Source: an uncultured Roseburia sp. (lineage in GTDB: Bacteria; Bacillota; Clostridia; Lachnospirales; Lachnospiraceae). Taken from it: 40,337 nucleotides of DNA. The notes beneath the pieces are model-generated. The model searched no databases. It saw only the letters and a list, made by a program, of their open reading frames with translations, and was not told the origin of the DNA. This document shows, in pieces, positions 16,575 through 25,079 of this stretch. The stretch is taken from the NCBI GenBank assembly GCA_947649645.1, contig CANSSP010000027.1, forward strand, positions 1-40,337, given 5' to 3'. A program made the translations under genes and the position numbers. The stretch's first letter is position 1; each line of letters starts with the position of its first letter.

Positions 16575-19500
16575 ATGGATTGGAGAGATAAATTCACGCC
16601 TGTCGTTTCGAAGGCGGAGGCCATAAAAGAAGAGGAGACAAAGGCGCGCGCGGGGACGGAATGCATCGGTGTGTCGGCGCAGGAGGAAGCGGAGGAGGCG
16701 TATGAGGACGATTCTTACCGCTATTTTGACGCAGAGCGCCTGTTTGCGGATATTGGACTTCGGACAGCTGATATCAGAAAGGGAAAGGCGGTTTTAAAGG
16801 AAAACAATATGGAATTTGGCCCTGTCACCACCTGTTATGCGCGGCAGACCACAGAGCCGCTTGGGCGGATTGCGGCCACAGTCAGAGAGGGCATTGGCGT
16901 ATATCAGGCGTATCTTACGTTTGGACGCGACGAGATTCTTGACAAAAAATGTGAGTGTCCGTCCTGTTATGGGATGTATTATGGCTGGTATGCCAAAGAA
17001 AAAAACTGTGAACATATCTCTGCGCTCGCCCTTTATCTGGCAGAGTATTTAAAGGCCCACAATGCGGGTGATGCGACGGACCGGCCGGCATACGGACTGA
17101 TCCGCGCTTTTCAGAGAAAGCGGGCGGCCGGATTTCTGGCAAAAGAAAACCTGCAGCCGAAGACCATGCTGGTGCGGCCGAGACTTCAGAAAAAATACGG
17201 CAATCTTTCTGTGTCGTTTAAAGTAGGTATGCAGGGCGGAAAACTGTTTGTGATAAAAAATCTGACAAAATTTGCGGAGCATGTCAGAAACGGTGAAAAC
17301 GCGAAGTACGGCAGCAGTACGGTCTTAAACCATCATATTGAAAATTTTACCGCAGAAAGCCGGGTGTATGTGGAATATATCCTGGAAATTGTCGCCGGGC
17401 AGACGGAATTTGCCAGTCACCTGTATGAAGGCAGCCGGACATATTACAATGATATACCGGAGATTAAGCAGGATATCGCTCTGTTCGGCCGGAGACTGGA
17501 TGATTTTTTTATGCTGTCGGAAAGTGAGCGGGTGGAGTATGAAGATAAGACGGAATATTCCGGAAAGAAAGAGCTGCTTGTCTTTGCGGAAGGCAATCCG
17601 CAGATCAGATTAACAGTCAGGAAGGCCGTACAGAGGAAGACGGGCGTTTTTGAAGGGGTTTTTATCTCCTGTGCGGTGCCGGAGATGATAAAAGGGCAGA
17701 ATTACACGTATTATATTGAAAAACAGCAGTTTCTGCGCATGGATCCGGAGTTTTCAGAGGGGGTGGGACCGCTTCTGGAGCAGGCGGCAGGCGGTGAGGT
17801 ATCGTTTGTGGTGGGAAGAAAGCAGATGCAGGCGTTTTATTATACGGTACTTCCGGGCCTTATGGAATATGTTGAAGTGGAAGAAAACGATGCGGAGGAA
17901 ATCCGGAAGTATCTGCGTCCGGAAGTACGCTTTGTGTTTTATCTGGACGCGGAAGGGCAGAATGTTACCTGCAGGGCGCGTGCCGTTTACGGAAACAGGG
18001 AGGTATCCGTGACGGACGCGCACCCGCAGAGCCGGAAAGTGCTGGAGAGTTTTCGCGATGAGTTTAGGGAACATGAGATTTTGTATGCGGTGCAGAAATA
18101 TTTTTCCTGTTATGATTCTGAAACGGACGAATTTCACTGCAACGGGGAAGAGGACGCGGTTTACCGGATTCTGTGCGAGGGTGTTCAGGAGCTTTTGTCC
18201 CGGGGGGAAGTGCGGAGCACGAATCGTTTCCGGTGTCTTAATATGGCGCAGAAGACAAACGTTACGGTCGGCGTTTCTTTGCAAAGCGGCATGCTCGATC
18301 TTGAAATCGCGTCGGAGGATATTCCGCAGGAAGAACTTCTTGCGGTGCTGGAGAGTTACCGGAAAAAGAAGAAATACCATCGATTAAAAAGCGGTGCTTT
18401 TCTGGACTTAAAAGACGATGCGATCGGGATGCTTGCAGAACTGATGGAGTTCATGCATGGGAAGCCGAAGGAATTTATCGCGGGAAAAATGAAAATTCCG
18501 GCATACCGTGCGCTCTACATCGACAAAATGATGGAAGAGCACGGGCATGTCTATGCCTCGCGCGACCGCCATTTCAGGCAGCTGATCCGGAATTTTAAAA
18601 TCGTCGAGGATGCGGAGTATGAAGAGCCGGAGTCCATGAAAAAGGTTTTAAGAAAATACCAGAAAAGCGGATACCGCTGGCTGCGCACGCTGGAAAGCTG
18701 CCGGTTTGGCGGAATCCTGGCCGACGATATGGGGCTGGGGAAAACCCTTCAGGTTCTCGCCGTGTTTCTTGCGGCAAAGGAGGAGGGGAGAAAAGAGCCG
18801 TCGCTGGTCGTCTGCCCGGCTTCTCTTGTTTTTAACTGGAACGAGGAAATCAGACGGTTTGCTCCGCAGCTGAAGGCCTGTATGGTGGCCGGGACACAGG
18901 AAGAACGCTGCAGAATGATCGCCGACTACCATAGTTATGATGTGCTCGTCACCTCCTATGACCTGTTAAAGCGCGATATCGCGGCGTATGGCGACGCAGA
19001 ATTTGGCTATGAGGTTATCGACGAGGCGCAGTATATCAAAAATCACACGACGGAGGCGGCAAAGGCGGTAAAACTGGTGAACAGCCGGATACGATATGCC
19101 CTGACAGGCACGCCGATTGAAAACCGGCTGAGTGAGCTGTGGAGTATTTTTGACTATCTGATGCCCGGATTTTTGTATCGGTATGAAACGTTCCGGAAGG
19201 AATTTGAGACACAGATCGTAAAACATGAGGATGCGCAGGCCGCGGAACGTCTCCGCCGGATGGTGTCTCCGTTTATTCTGCGCCGCCTCAAAGAGGACGT
19301 CTTAAAGGATCTCCCGGAAAAAATGGAGGAGGTGCGCTATTCCAGTTTTGCGGCGGAGCAGCGAAAACTGTACGACGCGCAGGTCGTTCACATGCGCAAT
19401 ATGATTGCAGGGCAGGAACCGGAGGAGTTTGCGAAAAACAAGCTTGTCATTCTGCGGGAACTGACCAGGCTGCGCCAGATCTGCTGCGATCCTTCTCTGT

Positions 19501-20036
19501 GTTTTGAGAATTACCGCGGCGGTTCGGCAAAGCTGAATGCCTGTCTGGACCTTGTCGCAAGCGCGATGGAGGCCGGACATAAAATACTTTTGTTTTCCCA
19601 GTTTACAACGATGCTGGAGCACATTGAGAGAGCGTTGAGGGAGCGCGGAATCGTCTGTTACGTGATCACGGGAGCCACGCCCAAGGAAAAGCGGGTACAG
19701 ATGGTGAAGCTGTTCAATAAAAACGAGATTCCGGTTTTTCTGATTTCTTTAAAAGCCGGGGGTACGGGACTGAATCTGACCGGTGCGGACGTTGTGATTC
19801 ACTATGATCCATGGTGGAATCTGGCGGTACAGAATCAGGCGACGGACCGCGCCCACCGGATCGGGCAGACAAAGAAGGTGGCTGTGTATAAGCTGATCAT
19901 CAAAAATTCGATTGAAGAAAAAATACAAAAGCTCCAGGAAAACAAGCAGAATCTGGCAGATCAGATTATCAGCGGGGAAGTAAATCAGCTTTCCGGACTG
20001 ACGCGGGAAGAACTGCTGGGGCTGCTTGAACTATGA
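16575..20036 (+). CDS. SNF2/DEAD-like ATP-dependent helicase with SWIM zinc finger
   Basis: 1153 residues. The SWIM zinc finger is at about 126-147: CEC (126, 128) and CEH (145, 147). A long bacterial SNF2-associated middle region (about 170-640) follows. The SNF2 ATPase core has ADDMGLGKT (Walker A, about 714-722), DEAQ box VIDEAQYIKN (about 815), LTGTPIENRLSELWS and LRRLKEDV. The C-terminal helicase lobe has SLKAGGTGLNLT and the motif VI QATDRAHRIGQ (about 1090). It is a cytoplasmic dsDNA translocase, probably remodelling protein-DNA complexes or acting with RNA polymerase like RapA/HepA relatives; the precise role is unknown. No methylase, nuclease or DISARM/restriction partner is nearby, so a defence role is not supported. 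AGGAAG precedes the ATG. Confidence 0.93.
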   Translation: MDWRDKFTPVVSKAEAIKEEETKARAGTECIGVSAQEEAEEAYEDDSYRYFDAERLFADIGLRTADIRKGKAVLKENNMEFGPVTTCYARQTTEPLGRIAATVREGIGVYQAYLTFGRDEILDKKCECPSCYGMYYGWYAKEKNCEHISALALYLAEYLKAHNAGDATDRPAYGLIRAFQRKRAAGFLAKENLQPKTMLVRPRLQKKYGNLSVSFKVGMQGGKLFVIKNLTKFAEHVRNGENAKYGSSTVLNHHIENFTAESRVYVEYILEIVAGQTEFASHLYEGSRTYYNDIPEIKQDIALFGRRLDDFFMLSESERVEYEDKTEYSGKKELLVFAEGNPQIRLTVRKAVQRKTGVFEGVFISCAVPEMIKGQNYTYYIEKQQFLRMDPEFSEGVGPLLEQAAGGEVSFVVGRKQMQAFYYTVLPGLMEYVEVEENDAEEIRKYLRPEVRFVFYLDAEGQNVTCRARAVYGNREVSVTDAHPQSRKVLESFRDEFREHEILYAVQKYFSCYDSETDEFHCNGEEDAVYRILCEGVQELLSRGEVRSTNRFRCLNMAQKTNVTVGVSLQSGMLDLEIASEDIPQEELLAVLESYRKKKKYHRLKSGAFLDLKDDAIGMLAELMEFMHGKPKEFIAGKMKIPAYRALYIDKMMEEHGHVYASRDRHFRQLIRNFKIVEDAEYEEPESMKKVLRKYQKSGYRWLRTLESCRFGGILADDMGLGKTLQVLAVFLAAKEEGRKEPSLVVCPASLVFNWNEEIRRFAPQLKACMVAGTQEERCRMIADYHSYDVLVTSYDLLKRDIAAYGDAEFGYEVIDEAQYIKNHTTEAAKAVKLVNSRIRYALTGTPIENRLSELWSIFDYLMPGFLYRYETFRKEFETQIVKHEDAQAAERLRRMVSPFILRRLKEDVLKDLPEKMEEVRYSSFAAEQRKLYDAQVVHMRNMIAGQEPEEFAKNKLVILRELTRLRQICCDPSLCFENYRGGSAKLNACLDLVASAMEAGHKILLFSQFTTMLEHIERALRERGIVCYVITGATPKEKRVQMVKLFNKNEIPVFLISLKAGGTGLNLTGADVVIHYDPWWNLAVQNQATDRAHRIGQTKKVAVYKLIIKNSIEEKIQKLQENKQNLADQIISGEVNQLSGLTREELLGLLEL

Positions 20037-20103
20037 TATAATGTGTGCACATGTAGAAATGTTGCATAATTCCGAAACTTTGTTGCAGTTTCCCGTTACC
20101 CCA

Positions 20104-20131
20104 TTGCAAAGGGAAAAACGTGCGCTATAAT
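20104..20131 (+). promoter_or_regulatory. Promoter of galK-galT
   Basis: TTGCAA 20104-20109, 16-nt spacer, TATAAT 20126-20131. It lies about 150 nt ahead of galK and leaves a long leader. Confidence 0.6.
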
Positions 20132-20137
20132 GTTTTT

Positions 20138-20290
20138 AAGTTACTGAGAAAGTGATCGTAATACCGGGCGCCGCGGGATTGCAGAACGGCCTGTGTGCAT
20201 ACGCCGGAGGTTTAACGGCCCTTTTTCATTCACGATCAGGAGTGTGAGAATGGGCGGTACAGAGTAAAACAATGTGCAGGAGGAAAAAGC
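20138..20290 (+). promoter_or_regulatory. Long, possibly structured galK leader
   Basis: The about 150-nt leader contains TGATCGT (20153-20159), which can pair with ACGATCA (20232-20238) and would close a domain of about 80 nt. Inside is a GC-rich stretch and a small GCCG/CGGC hairpin followed by CCTTTTT (about 20219-20226). This could be an attenuator, but the inner stem is weak and no known riboswitch class is recognised. Confidence 0.3.
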
Positions 20291-21460
20291 ATGATCTGGG
20301 AAAAGGTATTGGAAAAATTTAAGGAACTGTACGGGGAAGGCGGAGACATCGGCGTTTATTTTGCACCGGGACGCGTAAATATGATCGGTGAACACACGGA
20401 TTACAACGGCGGACATGTGTTTCCCTGTGCGCTGACCATCGGTACATACGGCGCTGCGCGCAGGAGGGACGATAAAAAGCTTCGTTTCTTTTCCATGAAT
20501 TTTTCGCATCTGGGTGTGATCGAATCGTCGATCGAAGATTTAAAGCCGGAAAAAGAGGCGGGATGGACCAACTACCCGAAGGGCGTTATCTGGGCGTTTG
20601 GTGAAAAGGGCATGAAAGTCGGGCAGGGTATGGATATCGTTCTGTTCGGAAATATCCCCAACGGTTCCGGGCTGTCTTCTTCTGCGTCGGTCGAGGTTCT
20701 GACCGGTTTTATGCTAAAAGATATGTATGGATTCGACGTGTCGGGACAGGATCTGGCACAGATCGGCCAGTATTCGGAGAATCAGTTTAACGGCGTTAAC
20801 TGTGGCATTATGGATCAGTTTGCCATTGCGATGGGAAAAGAGGGACACGCGATTTTTCTTGACACGGCCACGTTAAAATATGACTATGCACCGCTTAAAC
20901 TGGAAAACGCCAGAATCGTGATTTCCTGCAGCAATAAAAAGCGGGGCCTGGGCGATTCAAAATACAACGAGCGGCGCAGTGAGTGCGAGAGCGCCCTGGC
21001 GCAGATCGGTGAGGTGATCGGCATCAATACGCTCGGCGATCTGACGGAAGAGCAGTTTGAACAGTATAAAGGTGCCATCAGGGATGAAGTTTTAAGAAAG
21101 CGCGCAAAGCACGCCGTGTATGAAAACCAGAGAACGATCAAGGCGGTGGAGGCGCTGAAGAAGAATGACGTGGTGCAGTTCGGAGCGCTGATGAACGCTT
21201 CCCACGTATCGCTGAGGGACGATTATGAGGTGACAGGGATTGAGCTGGATACGCTTGTCGAAGAGGCGTGGAAGGTGGAAGGCGTGATCGGGTCCCGTAT
21301 GACGGGGGCAGGGTTTGGCGGCTGTACGGTCAGCATCGTGAAGGAAGAAGCAGTTGCTTCTTTTATCGAAAAGGTCGGCGCGGCGTATAAAGAGAAGATC
21401 GGCTATGCGGCAGATTTTTACGTGGTTGAGACCGGTGCCGGCCCGGTGAAGCTGGCATAA
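20291..21460 (+). CDS. galK: Galactokinase
   Basis: 389 residues, normal length. GHMP kinase that phosphorylates alpha-D-galactose at C1 using ATP (Leloir pathway, cytoplasm). Seen motifs are the galactokinase signature APGRVNMIGEHTDYNGG (about 25-41), the ATP-binding loop PNGSGLSSSAS (about 122-132), catalytic Asp in GIMDQFA, and the third GHMP motif GSRMTGAGFGGCTVS near residue 337-351. GGAGGAAAAAGC precedes the start. It is the first gene of a galKT operon; the epimerase galE is not in the window. Confidence 0.96.
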   Translation: MIWEKVLEKFKELYGEGGDIGVYFAPGRVNMIGEHTDYNGGHVFPCALTIGTYGAARRRDDKKLRFFSMNFSHLGVIESSIEDLKPEKEAGWTNYPKGVIWAFGEKGMKVGQGMDIVLFGNIPNGSGLSSSASVEVLTGFMLKDMYGFDVSGQDLAQIGQYSENQFNGVNCGIMDQFAIAMGKEGHAIFLDTATLKYDYAPLKLENARIVISCSNKKRGLGDSKYNERRSECESALAQIGEVIGINTLGDLTEEQFEQYKGAIRDEVLRKRAKHAVYENQRTIKAVEALKKNDVVQFGALMNASHVSLRDDYEVTGIELDTLVEEAWKVEGVIGSRMTGAGFGGCTVSIVKEEAVASFIEKVGAAYKEKIGYAADFYVVETGAGPVKLA

Positions 21461-21470
21461 GAGAGGAAGA

Positions 21471-21544
21471 GTGTGAAAAACAACCCGACAGCTGTTTTTC
21501 ACACGGCGATTTGTGTCTGCGCGCTGCCTGTCACAAAATCGCCG
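21471..21544 (+). other. Two tandem perfect hairpins between galK and galT
   Basis: GTGTGAAAAAC (21471-21481) pairs exactly with GTTTTTCACAC (21494-21504). Immediately after, CGGCGATTTGTG (21504-21515) pairs with CACAAAATCGCCG (21532-21544) with a single bulged base. Neither has a T run after it, so this is not a normal terminator; it could tune galT expression, protect the mRNA or be a remnant of an intergenic repeat. Confidence 0.6.
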
Positions 21545-21578
21545 ATGCGCAGAAAGCAGCGCAGAAATGGGGAGTATT

Positions 21579-23144
21579 ATGATTCAGGAACGGATTTTTG
21601 AACTGGCGGAGTATGGCCTTGCGACGGGGCTGATTGAACCTGCGGATCAGTGTTTTACGGTCAACCGGCTGCTGGAATTGTTTGGTCTGGACGAGCCGGA
21701 TGATGCGGTGGCAGAAGCAGATAAGGAGCGCATTCCGATGACGCAGGCGCGCGCAGAAGAAGCCCTGGAGGGGATTCTTAAGGAAATGCTGGATTATGCG
21801 GCGGCCGAAAACCTGATTCCCGGGAATACGATTACCTTCCGTGATCTGTTTGACACGAAAATTATGGGCATGCTTGTGCCCAGACCCGGCGAAGTCATCC
21901 GGAAATTCCGTCGTCTCTATGAAGAAGAGGGCGCGCAGTCGGCCACAGATTATTTTTATAAGCTGAGCCGGGATACCGATTATATCAGGAGATACCGCAT
22001 CAAAAAGGATGTAAAGTGGACGGCGGAGACGGAATTTGGGACGCTTGACATCACGATCAATCTGTCAAAGCCGGAAAAAGACCCGAAGGCGATTGCGGCC
22101 GCGAAGCTTGCGAAACAGAGCGGTTATCCGAAATGTCTGCTCTGCAGGGAAAATGAGGGATATGCGGGGCGGATCAATCATCCGGCCCGGCAGAATCACA
22201 GGATTATTCCGGTGACGATCAACAACAGCGACTGGTTTTTTCAATATTCACCATACGTTTATTACAATGAGCACTGTATTGTATTCAACACAGAGCACAC
22301 GCCGATGAAGATCGAGCGTGCGACGTTCGGGAAGCTGCTGGATTTTGTCAGCCAGTTTCCACATTATTTTGTCGGTTCCAACGCCGATCTGCCGATTGTG
22401 GGGGGCTCTATCCTGACGCACGATCATTTCCAGGGCGGTCATTATGCGTTTGCAATGGAAAAGGCGCCGGTCGAGAGCGGGCTTTCCTTTGCGGGATTTG
22501 AAGATATAAAAGCCGGTATTGTAAAATGGCCGATGTCTGTTATCCGCATCAGCGGCGGCGATAAGGAACGGCTGATTCAGCTGGCTGATAAAATTTTGTG
22601 TGCGTGGCGCCAGTATACGGACGAGGCTGCATTTATTTTTGCGGAGACAGACGGGGAGATGCACAATACGATCACTCCGATTGCGCGGAAACGCGGTGAA
22701 GATTTTGAACTCGATCTTGTGTTGCGCAACAACATCACAACAGAGGAGCATCCGCTGGGCGTGTATCACCCACATGCCAGGCTGCACCATATCAAGAAAG
22801 AAAATATCGGTCTGATCGAGGTCATGGGGCTTGCGGTCCTGCCCGCCCGGTTAAAGGACGAGATGGCGGCGTTAGAGCAGGCGCTGATGGAGGGGGCGGA
22901 CATCCATGCCGACGAAGTTGTCTGCAAACATGCGGACTGGGTGGAGCAGTTTCTCCCGAAATACGGTCTGACTGCGGGAGCGCCCGGACTGAGAGGGAAA
23001 GTCGCTCCGGAAAAGCTGCATGAAATCATTCAGACGGAAATCGGGCTTGTGTTTATGGAAGTGCTAAAAGATGCCGGGGTGTATAAATGTACGCCGGAGG
23101 GCAGGGCGGCGTTCGTCCGCTTTGCAGCATTTGTAAATCAATAA
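21579..23144 (+). CDS. galT: UDP-glucose-hexose-1-phosphate uridylyltransferase, class II
   Basis: 521 residues, the size of the Firmicutes-type GalT, which is larger than the E. coli class. It exchanges galactose-1-phosphate with UDP-glucose. Visible motifs are CLLCRENEGYAGR with possible metal cysteines, the SPYVYYNEHCIVFNTEHTPM strand region, and the active-site segment GGSILTHDHFQGG (His280 and His282 region). Start chosen at the ATG after GGGGAG (spacer 4 nt); an in-frame ATG at 21513 would lie in the double hairpin. It follows galK by 118 nt with the two hairpins between. Confidence 0.93.
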   Translation: MIQERIFELAEYGLATGLIEPADQCFTVNRLLELFGLDEPDDAVAEADKERIPMTQARAEEALEGILKEMLDYAAAENLIPGNTITFRDLFDTKIMGMLVPRPGEVIRKFRRLYEEEGAQSATDYFYKLSRDTDYIRRYRIKKDVKWTAETEFGTLDITINLSKPEKDPKAIAAAKLAKQSGYPKCLLCRENEGYAGRINHPARQNHRIIPVTINNSDWFFQYSPYVYYNEHCIVFNTEHTPMKIERATFGKLLDFVSQFPHYFVGSNADLPIVGGSILTHDHFQGGHYAFAMEKAPVESGLSFAGFEDIKAGIVKWPMSVIRISGGDKERLIQLADKILCAWRQYTDEAAFIFAETDGEMHNTITPIARKRGEDFELDLVLRNNITTEEHPLGVYHPHARLHHIKKENIGLIEVMGLAVLPARLKDEMAALEQALMEGADIHADEVVCKHADWVEQFLPKYGLTAGAPGLRGKVAPEKLHEIIQTEIGLVFMEVLKDAGVYKCTPEGRAAFVRFAAFVNQ

Positions 23145-23163
23145 AAAACAGAATCATCTGACA

Positions 23164-23209
23164 GACGCAAGGGACACTTTCCGTTTAAGAAGGAAGTGTC
23201 CCTTGCGTC
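23164..23209. repeat. Long hairpin after galT, GGGACA-type
   Basis: GACGCAAGGGACACTTTCC (23164-23182) pairs with GGAAGTGTCCCTTGCGTC (23192-23209), 18 pairs and one bulge, 9-nt loop. No T run follows, so it is a poor intrinsic terminator. It may stabilise the galT 3' end or be a small intergenic repeat. Confidence 0.55.
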
Positions 23210-23253
23210 ATTGCAGACGAAATGAAAATACAGGTTTTTATTTTGTCCAGATG

Positions 23254-23283
23254 TTTACAAACGACCGGGGATTGTGCTATGAT
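23254..23283 (+). promoter_or_regulatory. Promoter of the prmA-rsmE-nifS-thiI operon
   Basis: TTTACA 23254-23259, 18-nt spacer, TATGAT 23278-23283, about 58 nt upstream of prmA. Confidence 0.55.
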
Positions 23284-23340
23284 AGACGCTGAATATTTGT
23301 GCGGTTTAAGAATTGCTGAGCGGAGAAAGGATTATATCCC

Positions 23341-24330
23341 ATGAAATGGAACAAATATACGATAGAGACAACGACGGCGGCGGAGGACTATATCAGTCCG
23401 ATGCTGCTGGAGCTGGGAATCGAGGGTGTGGAGATCGAGGACAAGGTGCCGTTGTCAGAGGCGGACGTGGCGGAGATGTTTATCGATTTTCTGCCGGAGC
23501 TGCCCGATGACGATGGCGTAAGCCGCGTCAGTTTCTATCTGGAGGACGACGGAGAGGATCATACAGAGCTGCTGGAGCAGGTACGGCGCGGTATGGAAGA
23601 GCTTAGGGGGATTGTGGACACAGGCAGCGGTGTGATCACGTCGGGTCAGACGCAGGATCTGGACTGGATGAACAACTGGAAGGCGTTTTTCCATTCTTTT
23701 TCGGTGGGGGATATTCTGATCAAACCGACCTGGGAGGAACTTAGGGAAGAGGATAAGGACAAGTTTCTGATCGAAATTGACCCGGGCATGTCGTTCGGAA
23801 CCGGAAAACATGAGACGACCCAGCTTTGTCTGCGCCAGCTTATCAGGTATATCCGCGGAGACGGACAGAAAGCGGCAGGGCTGCAGGCACCCGCAGTGCT
23901 CGACGTGGGCTGCGGCAGTGGGATTTTGTCGATCGCTGCCCTGAAGCTGGGGGCATCCTATGTGGCCGGAACCGATCTGGATGCGGACTGTATTCGTTCG
24001 ACAAAGGAAAACATGGAGGTCAACGGCCTGGCTGCGTATTCATCTGCATTTTATATCGGCAATCTCATCGATGACACGGCACTGCAGCAGAAGGTTGGCG
24101 AGGAACGGTTTGATATCGTCGTGGCCAATATCCTGGCGGATGTCATTATCCCGATGGCGGCGGTTATACCGGCCCGGTTAAAAAGCGGCGGTTATTTTAT
24201 CACTTCTGGTATTATTGACTTTAAAGAAGCGGCGGTGCGAAAAGCACTGGAGGATGCGGGGCTCACTGTCGTGGAGACCAATTATCTGGGAGAATGGGTA
24301 AATATCACTGCGCAGAAAGTGGAGAAGTGA
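23341..24330 (+). CDS. prmA: Ribosomal protein L11 methyltransferase
   Basis: 329 residues. SAM-dependent enzyme trimethylating L11 at several lysines and the N terminus. Residues 1-130 form the L11-binding region. The catalytic domain has DPGMSFGTGKHETTQLCL (about 143-160), SAM motif VLDVGCGSGILSIAALKLGA (about 185-205), and the ANILADVI substrate motif about residue 260. AAAGGA lies 10 nt before the ATG. Its stop overlaps the rsmE start by one base (TGATG), so the two are translationally coupled, as is usual for this pair in Firmicutes. Confidence 0.95.
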   Translation: MKWNKYTIETTTAAEDYISPMLLELGIEGVEIEDKVPLSEADVAEMFIDFLPELPDDDGVSRVSFYLEDDGEDHTELLEQVRRGMEELRGIVDTGSGVITSGQTQDLDWMNNWKAFFHSFSVGDILIKPTWEELREEDKDKFLIEIDPGMSFGTGKHETTQLCLRQLIRYIRGDGQKAAGLQAPAVLDVGCGSGILSIAALKLGASYVAGTDLDADCIRSTKENMEVNGLAAYSSAFYIGNLIDDTALQQKVGEERFDIVVANILADVIIPMAAVIPARLKSGGYFITSGIIDFKEAAVRKALEDAGLTVVETNYLGEWVNITAQKVEK

Positions 24331-25079
24331 TGCATCAGTTTTTTGTGGAAAATACCGATATAGCAGAACAGACGGTGATGATTGCAGGGGCGGACGTAAA
24401 TCATATTAAAAATGTGCTCCGCATGAAGGCGGGAGAGGAAATCCGTGTGAGCAGCCGGGACGGGAAAAGTTATTTCTGCGAAATTTCCGAAGTCGGCGCG
24501 GCAGGCGTGAAAGCGCGGATTTTGTATGAAGATGTACAGGGGACGGAGCTTGCGAGTCCGGTTTATCTGTTCCAGGGACTGCCCAAAGGGGATAAAATGG
24601 AACTGATCGTTCAGAAGGCGGTGGAGCTGGGCGCGGCGGCCGTGATACCGGTGGCGATGAAAAATTGTGTCGTAAAGCTGGATGAGAAAAAGGCGGCGGC
24701 CAGACGGGACCGGTGGCAGGGAATCGCGGAGAGTGCGGCAAAGCAGGCAAAGCGGAGCACAATCCCACAGGTGATGGAGCTGATGGATCTGAAACAGGCG
24801 CTCCGGTTTGCGGCAGACCTCGACGTGAAGCTTGCGCCGTATGAAAAGGAACATGGGATGGAGACGGCGCGCGGCGCTGTTGAAGCCTTGCGCCCCGGTG
24901 AATCCGTCGGCATACTCATCGGTCCGGAGGGCGGTTTTTCGCCGGAAGAAATACTTATGGCCAGAGAGGCTGGTTTTGTGTGCATTTCACTCGGGAGAAG
25001 GATTTTGAGAACGGAGACGGCGGGGCTTGCGCTGCTGTCGGTTCTGATGTATCAGATTGAGTGCGGATGGAGGGAATGA
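24330..25079 (+). CDS. rsmE: 16S rRNA (uracil1498-N3)-methyltransferase
   Basis: 249 residues. SPOUT-class enzyme methylating U1498 of 16S rRNA in the decoding centre. An N-terminal PUA-like domain (about 1-70) has ADVNHIKNVLRMKAGEEI. The SPOUT domain has LFQGLPKGDKMELIVQKAVE, the knot signature IGPEGGFSPEE (about 196-206) and LGRRILRTETAGLALL (about 219-234). Start at the ATG that overlaps the prmA stop; an in-frame earlier codon at 24294 is inside prmA and less likely. Stop overlaps the next start in the same TGATG way. Confidence 0.95.
   Translation: MHQFFVENTDIAEQTVMIAGADVNHIKNVLRMKAGEEIRVSSRDGKSYFCEISEVGAAGVKARILYEDVQGTELASPVYLFQGLPKGDKMELIVQKAVELGAAAVIPVAMKNCVVKLDEKKAAARRDRWQGIAESAAKQAKRSTIPQVMELMDLKQALRFAADLDVKLAPYEKEHGMETARGAVEALRPGESVGILIGPEGGFSPEEILMAREAGFVCISLGRRILRTETAGLALLSVLMYQIECGWRE

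Noticed and set aside
16575..20036. SNF2 helicase as part of a phage-defence system
   Set aside because: No nuclease, methylase, DISARM or other partner is next to it; the neighbours are an ECF S component and gal genes.
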